Source: JARFUG01 sp050485365 (GTDB taxonomy: Bacteria > Desulfobacterota > Desulfuromonadia > Desulfuromonadales > JACZKF01). Taken from it: DNA of 64,000 nucleotides. Where the stretch lies: NCBI GenBank assembly GCA_050485365.1, contig JBJHBH010000005.1, positions 1 to 64,000 on the forward strand. The letters run 5' to 3'. Shown here piece after piece: positions 57,941-64,000 of the stretch (position 1 is its first letter; every line of letters begins with the position of its first letter). The notes beneath the pieces are model-generated. The model had not been told where the DNA came from, searched no databases, and was given only the letters and a program-made list of their open reading frames with translations. A program made the position numbers and the translations under genes.

Positions 57941-60900
57941 TCAAGTCCCCTGCGCGAGCCCTTCATGCCGCTCGGGCACCTGCTCGTCCAATTGGAAAAG
58001 ATCTTCGAAACTGCCGTACCCTTTGTCGCCGCGCTCCACATGGGCGCGGATCGCCAGCATGCGCCGACGCACCTCCTCCTCGGCCAGGCGGCGCAGGTGC
58101 GCCTCGCGCCCCTCCAACTCGCGGCGCTTCTCCGGATCGGGGGTGAGGCGCTCCAGATCGTAGCGGCGACGCAGGTCGATGAGCTCGTTCAGGTCGCGAA
58201 AGTGGGCCTCATCGATGAAGAAGACCTCGGGGACAAGGGACGAGAAGCTGCGCACGCCGCGGATTTCGCGCCCCTCCATCCGGTAGGCGTCGAGGACCTC
58301 GGGCTCCAGATCCATGTAGTTCTGCTGCGGCATGTACATGCGCGAGAGGTACTGCAGAACCTTCTCCGTCTTCTTGCGGTGTCCGCCGATGATGACCGAG
58401 GCGCCGACCTCCCCCTTTTGCGCCCCCTTGATCCAGGGGGCTCCCGTGATGCCGAAGTCGTTCAGGACCGGCAGAGACAGAAGGACCGAGAGGGTGTTGA
58501 TGGCCAGGGCGAACCCCGCCGAGGGGCCGCCGACATTGTAGGAGGCCGACAGAAGCTGGTGGTGCAGGGTGTAGCCGTCGAGAAACTCCCCCAGCACCCG
58601 CGCCACGTTGAACTCGGGACAGAGCGCCTGCAGGTAATTCTCGGTGAGGGTCAGCGCCTCGCGGGCGCTCTGGTGGGTCATCTGCACCGCCAGATCGAGC
58701 TCGGCGGCCCCCGGCGCGGTGGAGGAGACCGCCCCGGTGACGACGATCTTCTCCGGAAAGACGCGGTAGACGAGCGACGAGGCGATGGGCAGAAGGACCC
58801 CGGTGGTGTCGTTGGCCCCCACCCCCACCACGAAGCCGACCTGGGGCTCGCGCGACAGCTCCGTCTCCAGAAACTGATCGAGCTGCTGCTTCCCTTTTCG
58901 CGTCGGCGAGGCGGCGAGCTGGATGCGCGCGCTCTGCAGGTGCCAGCGGGTCACCGGGAAGGTCCCCTCCTCGCGCATTTTCACCAGCAGCGCGGCGACC
59001 CTGTCCAGATGCGCTGTCAGGGCCTCCTCCCCCTGGCGCGCCCGCATCGCCAGGGCCGGATCGCCGGCGGCGCTGTCGAGAAGTCCCAGCAGGATCTTGT
59101 AGTTGAAGCGCACGAAGCGCTCCTTCTCCTGCTCGCTCCCCCGCACCGCCTCCATCAGCTTGACCACGACCTCCATCTCGGTCCCCCGCAGGGTGCGCAC
59201 CTTCTCGGCGAAGGAGGTGAAGTCGGCGGGGGTCTCGCACAGGCTGCGGGCGGTGCGCACCATCTCGGCGTAGGAGAGCCCCTCCTCCAGCGGGAGCCCG
59301 GCGAGCTCCTTGCGCATGATGCGCAGCGCGTCCTCGTCGCGCATGTGGCCGACGACGTTGAGGACCTTCAGGCGTTTGGAGCGGATCAGGGCCGGATCGA
59401 GGATGTCGATGCGGTTGGTCGTCAGGACCGTGAAGACGCGGTTCAGCGGCGCTTCACCGTCGATGATGGAGAGGAACTTGTTGGTCACCTTGTCGTAGGG
59501 GCTCCCCCCCGTCTGCGAGCGCCGGGGGGCCACGGCGTCCCCCTCGTCGAAGAAGACCATGCTCGGCGAGAGCATCTTGGCGATGTCGTAGACCTTCTCC
59601 AGGTTCTCCACCATCCCCTCCAGGGGGTTGATCGGATCGGTCAGATCGCTCAGGTTCACCGAGACGTCCTGCACGTCGCGGTTGTCGCCGAGCCAGGCGC
59701 GCACCATGTACGTCTTGCCCGAGCCCGGGGGGCCGGTGAGAACGACCCCCTTTTCCTCGCTGACGTTGTAGTACAGGGCGTTGTTGGCCATCTCGGAGAA
59801 CTCGTTCTTGATCGCCCCGATGTAGTCGCCCCACTGGATCCCCCGGTCCATCTGCCCCACCACCTTGTTGTAGAGCGAACCGTAGACGTTGCGGGCGACC
59901 GCCTTGAGGGCGTCGCGCACCAGGAACTGGTCGTCCAGGTATTCGGAGCGAAAATCCCCCTTCATGGAGATGATCGAGTCGATGAGGCGCCGCACGTAGG
60001 CGGGGGTGATGCGCAGCGAGCGCTCGCGGAAGATGGGGTGGAGCTGCTCCACCGTGCGGGTGAGGAGCTCCTCGCAGATGTCGAGCTCTTCGCGGCTCTT
60101 GCGCTTGAGCTCCATGCGGATGACTTCGCGCATGTTCTGCGGCTCGATCCAGTGCTCGCCGATATCGACAATGAGACCGCGCTCCACGAAGCGCCGGTAG
60201 ATGGCGGGATCGAACTGCTCGGGCTGGTCTGAGGTGGCGATGAGCAGACAGTCGCGGCGGGCGTAGACGATCTCGTCGATGAGGATGTTGGCCGCATCGA
60301 CGAGCGAGTTCTGCTGCCCTTTGACGGTGCTCATCTGATCGGGGCGGCCGAAGGCGCTGTGGGCCTCCTCCAGATGCCGGATGGAGGGGCGCTTGGGGTC
60401 CCCCATCGCCTTGCGCAGGAAGTTCCCCGGCTCGCCGGCCCACGCCGTCTGGTAGTCGTTGGGGGTGATCATGGCGTAGTCGACCAGGACCCCCTCCTCC
60501 TCCAGGACCGAGAGGGCCTGGGCGATCCGCTCGCGGAAGATGTACTTGATCACCGGCAGGCGCGACAGGGTGCGAAGGCGCTCGGCCTTGCGCCGCCGCT
60601 CCATGCGCAGCGCCAGCTCGGGGTCGACGTCCTCGAGGCTGCGCCAGAACGGCTCGTTGGCCAGCACCTCCTGCTTCTTCGCCTTCAGGTCGATGACGGG
60701 GCGCACCTCCGAGCCGAAGATCGCCTCTTCGATCGCCTGCTTGACGGTGGCGCTCTTACCGCTGCCCGAGCTGCCGATCACCAGCACCAGCGGGGCGCGC
60801 GGCACCGAGGGATCCTCGGTGTATTCCTTCAGGATGTGGGCGTGATAGATCTTCTCGAACGTCTCGCGAAAGCGCGGCGGCACGAAGATGTCGGCGGTGC

Positions 60901-61258
60901 GCCGCTCCAGCAGGTAGGTCAGGTAGTGGTAGTCGTGCCAGTCGACCTCGCGCTTGAGGATCTTCTCCCACGTCGCCGAGGCGTTGCGCGAGCCCGAGAC
61001 CTCGATGCGGCGGCGCCAGTCGCTGAGCGCCTCGGGGTTGCGCAGGAACTTGAAGCTGCGCTCGACCGGAAAGAACCACCGCAGAAAGGCGCGCAGAAAG
61101 TCGAAGGCCGAGCGCGACGGATCGTACTGCCGCAGGCGCCGCAGGACGAACAGGCGGGTCTCGAAGGTCCAGCCATCGACTAGCGCCTCAATCTGCTTGA
61201 TGCGCTTCTCCGAGAGCCGGACGTAGACCGGGCTGCGTGTTTTGCGGATTTTCGACAT
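57941..61258 (-). CDS. Tandem-AAA ATPase with C-terminal Lon-type protease domain
   Basis: A 1105-residue protein. First AAA module: Walker A GSSGSGKS (about 162-169), with TSDQPEQFDPAIYRRFVERG as sensor and Arg-finger region. Second AAA module: Walker A GPPGSGKT (509-516), Walker B SMVFFDEGDAV (about 566-576), TTNRIDILDPALIRSKR. C-terminal Lon domain (about 820-1010) with NVGGPSAGF, catalytic Ser913, and VIIGGHRKKTEKV with Lys962 or Lys963. A charged tail follows (about 1040-1105). It has no membrane helix. The gene overlaps the SPFH gene by 71 bp, so the SPFH protein is its probable membrane anchor. The double-AAA plus Lon layout is not that of classical Lon, LonB or FtsH. Confidence 0.85.
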   Translation of the reverse strand: MSKIRKTRSPVYVRLSEKRIKQIEALVDGWTFETRLFVLRRLRQYDPSRSAFDFLRAFLRWFFPVERSFKFLRNPEALSDWRRRIEVSGSRNASATWEKILKREVDWHDYHYLTYLLERRTADIFVPPRFRETFEKIYHAHILKEYTEDPSVPRAPLVLVIGSSGSGKSATVKQAIEEAIFGSEVRPVIDLKAKKQEVLANEPFWRSLEDVDPELALRMERRRKAERLRTLSRLPVIKYIFRERIAQALSVLEEEGVLVDYAMITPNDYQTAWAGEPGNFLRKAMGDPKRPSIRHLEEAHSAFGRPDQMSTVKGQQNSLVDAANILIDEIVYARRDCLLIATSDQPEQFDPAIYRRFVERGLIVDIGEHWIEPQNMREVIRMELKRKSREELDICEELLTRTVEQLHPIFRERSLRITPAYVRRLIDSIISMKGDFRSEYLDDQFLVRDALKAVARNVYGSLYNKVVGQMDRGIQWGDYIGAIKNEFSEMANNALYYNVSEEKGVVLTGPPGSGKTYMVRAWLGDNRDVQDVSVNLSDLTDPINPLEGMVENLEKVYDIAKMLSPSMVFFDEGDAVAPRRSQTGGSPYDKVTNKFLSIIDGEAPLNRVFTVLTTNRIDILDPALIRSKRLKVLNVVGHMRDEDALRIMRKELAGLPLEEGLSYAEMVRTARSLCETPADFTSFAEKVRTLRGTEMEVVVKLMEAVRGSEQEKERFVRFNYKILLGLLDSAAGDPALAMRARQGEEALTAHLDRVAALLVKMREEGTFPVTRWHLQSARIQLAASPTRKGKQQLDQFLETELSREPQVGFVVGVGANDTTGVLLPIASSLVYRVFPEKIVVTGAVSSTAPGAAELDLAVQMTHQSAREALTLTENYLQALCPEFNVARVLGEFLDGYTLHHQLLSASYNVGGPSAGFALAINTLSVLLSLPVLNDFGITGAPWIKGAQKGEVGASVIIGGHRKKTEKVLQYLSRMYMPQQNYMDLEPEVLDAYRMEGREIRGVRSFSSLVPEVFFIDEAHFRDLNELIDLRRRYDLERLTPDPEKRRELEGREAHLRRLAEEEVRRRMLAIRAHVERGDKGYGSFEDLFQLDEQVPERHEGLAQGT

Positions 61259-62198
61259 GTCTGGAAGCCGTTCCCTTTGCGCGCCCCGGCTCCGGAGCCG
61301 GAAGCACGACGGACGGAGAGACGCTGCTGTTGTTGAGGACGAAGGTGTTCTGGCCTGTCTGGTTCTTCTCGTAGGCGGTGGCCCACTTTTGCTGGTTCAA
61401 AAAGTCGAAGAGGGCCTGATCGCTCCCCGGACCGAGCCCCAGCGACTTGCGGAAATCGCGGATCGCCTCGCTGTAGGCGGCGTAGAGCTTCAGGGTGCGG
61501 CTCGCCTCCAGGTCGGCGGCGTAGTTTTCGGCCTCGGCGATGAGCTCGCGGCGCTTCTTCTCCTCGCTCGCCTCGGCGAGCCTCTCGCCGAAGCGGGTGT
61601 CGCGAAGGACGAAGGAGACGATCTCGATGCCGTACTTCTGCTCCAGGATCGGTCCGCCGACGTTGATGGGGCGGCGTTTCAGATCGAGGAAGATCTGGTC
61701 CTTGATCTCCTCGCGCTTGGAGATGAGGTCGTCGACGGTGCGGCTCTGCATGACGTCCTTGACGATGCCGTCGAAGTCGATCTGCAGCAGATTGATCGGC
61801 GTCTTGTTCTCGATCCCCCAGCGGTGCAGATCGACGATGCGGTAGGTGAGCATGGCGCTCGTCCACAGCGCCACGTTCCCGTGCGACATGATGCGGTGGA
61901 CCTCGGGGCTGCCGCCGAGATACATCTCGGTATTCATCAGGGGGACTTCCTGCTCGATGCGGGTGAAAAACGGAAGCCGGGCGTGCCAACCGACCCGGTC
62001 CACCACGCGCCGGTCGCCGTAGAGATCCTCCAGGATGACCGCGTAGTTCGTCCGCACTTTGTAGATGGTCTTGGTGGCGTAGACGAGGGCGATGCCGTAG
62101 TAAAGGACGAGCACTCCGATGACAAAGAGGAGCCCGCGCTTCAAGAAGGTGTTGATCCGCGCCCGCTGCAGCAGGCGATACCGCTGTTCAGCTTCCAA
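61188..62198 (-). CDS. SPFH (prohibitin/HflK-like) membrane protein
   Basis: 336 residues from a TTG start at 62198, placed by GGAGG at 62205-62209. One membrane helix (RGLLFVIGVLVLYYGIALVYA, about 21-41) precedes an SPFH domain (about 45-225) with TNYAVILEDLYGDRRVVDRVGWHARLPF and MSHGNVALWTSAMLTYRI; a helical, charged coiled coil follows (ERLAEASEEKKRRELIAEAENYAADLE), then a Pro-, Gln- and Asn-rich tail. The domain order is that of HflK/HflC and prohibitins, ring-forming partners of FtsH. It overlaps the AAA-Lon gene by 71 bp, so they are translationally coupled and probably form one complex. Confidence 0.9.
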   Translation of the reverse strand: MEAEQRYRLLQRARINTFLKRGLLFVIGVLVLYYGIALVYATKTIYKVRTNYAVILEDLYGDRRVVDRVGWHARLPFFTRIEQEVPLMNTEMYLGGSPEVHRIMSHGNVALWTSAMLTYRIVDLHRWGIENKTPINLLQIDFDGIVKDVMQSRTVDDLISKREEIKDQIFLDLKRRPINVGGPILEQKYGIEIVSFVLRDTRFGERLAEASEEKKRRELIAEAENYAADLEASRTLKLYAAYSEAIRDFRKSLGLGPGSDQALFDFLNQQKWATAYEKNQTGQNTFVLNNSSVSPSVVLPAPEPGRAKGTASRHVENPQNTQPGLRPALGEAHQAD

Positions 62199-62243
62199 AA
62201 CGACCTCCGGGAAAAATTCGAAAGAAGATCGAGACTATCAGAT

Positions 62244-62255
62244 ATTTTCGAAAAT
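62244..62255. promoter_or_regulatory. Perfect 12-bp palindrome before the SPFH operon
   Basis: ATTTTCGAAAAT, 46 bp upstream of the SPFH start, in an AT-rich divergent region between the SPFH gene and the DUF362 gene. It could be an operator or part of a promoter; it matches no heat-shock consensus (no CIRCE). Confidence 0.35.
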
Positions 62256-62428
62256 AAAACACCCCGAGCCCTGTTTCGCGAGGGGGTTTGAAGATGCCCT
62301 GCCCTCAATTATGAACACCGCCGCTTTTTTGTCAAACATTGTTTTACGCATATCCGGTTTGATTCGCCTTTTCCCGTGTGATAAGGTTCTCACTAAATTT
62401 TAATCTTACCCCCCTGAAGGAGCCCCCC

Positions 62429-63544
62429 ATGCCGAGCACCGTCCATTTCGCCGACATGCGCGCGGATCACCGCGAAAACCTGCACGAAAAACTCGTCCGT
62501 CTCATCGATACCGCCGGCATCGACACGGTGGTCGGGCGCGGCGAACTGACCGCTCTCAAGGTCCACTTCGGCGAGAAGGGGGGACACGCCTACATCCGGC
62601 CGACCTTTTTGCGGCGCATCGTCGATCGGGTCAAGGGGCTCGGCGCCCGCCCCTTCCTCACCGACTCGTGCACCCTCTACCCGGGCGAGCGCAAGGAGGC
62701 GATCTCGGCGCTGGCCTGCGCCATCGAGAACGGCTTCGCCTACGCCGTGGTCGGCGCCCCCCTGATCATGTGCGACGGCCTGCGGGGACATTCGGCCCGG
62801 CGCGTGCCGGTTGAGGGGGAGATCCTTCAGGAGGTCGACATCGCCCTCGACATTCTGGAGGCCGACGCCCTCATCGCCGTCTCGCACTTCAAGTGCCACG
62901 AGCTCACCGGGTTCGGCGGCGCGATCAAGAACCTGGGGATGGGGTGCTCGAGCCGCGAGGGGAAGTTGGAGCAGCACTCCAACGTCGCCCCGAAGGTGGC
63001 CGAGCAGTTCTGCAGCGCCTGCGCCGCCTGCCTCAAGGCATGCGTGCACGACGCCGTCTCCTTCATCGAAGGCAGGGCCCGCATCGACGCCGAGCGCTGC
63101 GCGGGGTGCGGCCGCTGCATCACCGTGTGCGAAGAGAAGGCGGTCAAGGTCCAGTGGAACGAAGAGGCGCCGCTGGTGATGAAGAAGATGGCCGAGTACG
63201 CCAAGGGGGCTCTGCACGGGAAGGCGGGAAAGACCCTCTTCGTCAACTTCGTCACCCAGATCTCGCCCGCCTGCGACTGCTACGGCCACTCGGACGCCCC
63301 CATCGTCCCCGACCAGGGGATCCTCGCCTCCACCGACCCCGTCGCCCTCGACCAGGCGTGCGCCGATCTGGTCAACGCCGCCCGGGGACTTCCGGGAACG
63401 GCTCTGAACGAAGGGATGGAGCCGGGCGGTGACAAGTTCCGCGGAGTGCACCCCGACATCGACTGGAAGGTTCAGCTGGAACACGCGGAGAGAATCGGGA
63501 TGGGGAGCCGGCACTACGAGCTGAAAAAGCTCGAGCCGCTCTGA
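62429..63544 (+). CDS. DUF362 family protein with two [4Fe-4S] sites
   Basis: 371 residues. The DUF362 region contains LKVHFGEKGGHAYIRPTFLRRIVD, SHFKCHELTGFGGAIKNLGMGC and LASTDPVALDQACADLVN. The ferredoxin part in the middle has CSACAACLKACVHDAV and CAGCGRCITVCEEKAV. DUF362 proteins are abundant in anaerobes and of unknown role, possibly ferredoxin-linked. GAAGGAG precedes the ATG at 62429. It is monocistronic and divergent from the SPFH operon. Confidence 0.9.
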   Translation: MPSTVHFADMRADHRENLHEKLVRLIDTAGIDTVVGRGELTALKVHFGEKGGHAYIRPTFLRRIVDRVKGLGARPFLTDSCTLYPGERKEAISALACAIENGFAYAVVGAPLIMCDGLRGHSARRVPVEGEILQEVDIALDILEADALIAVSHFKCHELTGFGGAIKNLGMGCSSREGKLEQHSNVAPKVAEQFCSACAACLKACVHDAVSFIEGRARIDAERCAGCGRCITVCEEKAVKVQWNEEAPLVMKKMAEYAKGALHGKAGKTLFVNFVTQISPACDCYGHSDAPIVPDQGILASTDPVALDQACADLVNAARGLPGTALNEGMEPGGDKFRGVHPDIDWKVQLEHAERIGMGSRHYELKKLEPL

Positions 63545-63659
63545 GAAGGATGGAAAGACTGAGTTAACGCACAAGAACACGAAGTGAAACAAGAAGGCGC
63601 AAAGAGGAAACCGGCAGGCCGGACCCCGTTGCGCTTTTTTCTTTGTTCAGGTCAAACCG

Positions 63660-63774
63660 TCTCACGCCCGTTCGCTTCGCTCACTCGAGGCGCAGAGTTC
63701 GCAGAGAAGGCAAAGACAAGGGTTTTCTCTGCGGTCTCTGCGAGCTCTAGCGACTGCAAGGAGCGGGCGTGAGA
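63660..63774. repeat. Long hairpin repeat CTCACGCCCG...GGGCGTGAG
   Basis: TCTCACGCCCGTTCGCTTCG and its complement-like partner GGAGCGGGCGTGAGA close a 115-bp stem-loop with inner GCAGAGTTCGCAGAGAA and TTCTCTGCGGTCTCTGC. A half copy is at 54513. It lies between the DUF362 gene and the HAD gene, which converge on it. Confidence 0.75.
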
Positions 63775-63796
63775 TGTCTTTGAGGGTTTCGAGGTT

Positions 63797-64000
63797 TCAA
63801 GAAGGGAAAAGCGTCAGCAGATCGCGCGGATTCTCGGCGCGGTAGTCGTGGGGGATGCCGCCGTCCTCGCCGATCCCCCAGGCGCAGAAGCAGGTGCGGA
63901 TTCCGGCGGCGCGCCCCGACTTGAGGTCGGTGTGGTGATCGCCGATCATCACCGCCCCCTCCTTGGATACGCCCAGGGCGTCGAGGGCGCACAGGACCGG
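63797..64000 (-). CDS. HAD-family phosphatase, C-terminal part (cut by the window end)
   Basis: 67 residues up to the TGA at 63797-63799, open to the right edge. The motif VMIGDHHTDLKSGRAAGIRTC is the fourth HAD motif with an Asp pair, as in phosphoglycolate phosphatase (Gph-like); GIGEDGGIPHDYRAENPRDLL follows. The catalytic DxDxT motif is beyond the window. The exact substrate is therefore open. Confidence 0.82.
   Translation of the reverse strand, partial: PVLCALDALGVSKEGAVMIGDHHTDLKSGRAAGIRTCFCAWGIGEDGGIPHDYRAENPRDLLTLFPS

Noticed and set aside
62244..62255. A CIRCE or sigma32 heat-shock element before the SPFH-Lon-Hsp20 operon
   Set aside because: No TTAGCACTC-type arms or CCCCAT-type -10 were found; only the ATTTTCGAAAAT palindrome is present.
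63747..63992. An 81-codon minus-strand frame at the right edge
   Set aside because: Arg-Pro-rich; the adjacent frame reads a clear HAD phosphatase end instead.
1..64000. tRNA, rRNA, riboswitch or insertion sequence
   Set aside because: None was recognised by eye: no cloverleaf with TTCGA-type arm, no transposase gene, and no known riboswitch core.

Overview
This looks like a stretch of chromosome from a GC-rich anaerobic deltaproteobacterium of the Desulfuromonadia (Desulfuromonas/Geobacter relatives). That assignment is inferred from gene content: an Aquifex-type aconitase, PEP carboxylase and malic enzyme, a molybdenum formate dehydrogenase with a sulfhydrogenase-like diaphorase module, a periplasmic [NiFe] hydrogenase, a chemoreceptor with c-type heme motifs, and several families of short intergenic hairpin repeats. 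No rRNA, tRNA, CRISPR array, insertion sequence or prophage was seen. All positions and translations were read by eye; no database search was run.

Layout. 0-10 kb: molybdenum cofactor genes (mobA, moeA), tatA, ppc, a PAS histidine kinase, a YihY/BrkB membrane protein, a zinc-ribbon membrane protein and an M48 lipoprotein peptidase. 10-15.5 kb: exported NlpC/P60 and small exported proteins, then an AT-rich island (about 11.5-13.8 kb) with an exported Cys-rich protein, a membrane-anchored J-domain protein and a divergent class III nucleotide cyclase-like protein, followed by a Phd/RelE-type toxin-antitoxin pair and an exported ClpP-like protein. 15.5-27.5 kb: mixed metabolic and envelope genes (Cys-cluster protein, aldehyde dehydrogenase, DUF3108, DsrE-like, FAD oxidoreductase, a frameshifted Asp-box protein, EamA transporter, CDGSH protein, flavin reductase-like protein, malic enzyme, PRC-barrel protein, lysozyme-like exported protein).

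27.5-38.3 kb is the energy and sensing core. Three genes joined by GTGA overlaps encode a cytoplasmic formate dehydrogenase (Cys at the Sec position) with FAD/NAD(P) and Fe-S subunits. A separate promoter then drives a [NiFe] hydrogenase (large before small subunit) followed 4 bp later by a methyl-accepting chemotaxis protein whose periplasmic domain carries two CXXCH motifs. A convergent pair encodes a Tat-exported 4x[4Fe-4S] protein and a cytochrome b. The hydrogenase large subunit ends exactly at its last metal-binding histidine, so no C-terminal maturation peptide is present. Together this suggests a periplasmic hydrogen-oxidising or hydrogen-sensing unit linked to chemotaxis.

38.4-46 kb: DUF1847, DUF2288, thiI, an ABC-F protein, an AEC transporter, an rhlE-type helicase with a terminator-like leader, and a CvfB-like S1 protein. 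46.3-50.5 kb: a zinc acquisition operon headed by a perfect Zur-like palindrome overlapping a good -10 element (small Cys/His membrane protein, His-rich outer-membrane barrel, ZnuA-, ZnuC- and ZnuB-like proteins). 50.5-57.4 kb: DUF234 ATPase, MATE exporter, GMP reductase, YhcH-family protein, aconitase. 57.4-62.2 kb: a minus-strand operon of an SPFH membrane protein overlapping an 1105-residue protein with two AAA modules and a Lon-type Ser-Lys protease domain, then Hsp20, a candidate membrane proteostasis machine. The window ends in a DUF362 ferredoxin-like protein and the C-terminus of a HAD phosphatase.

A family of ~103-bp palindromic repeats occurs five times (1980, 24461, 27485, 40886, 55298), with at least three further hairpin repeat families.
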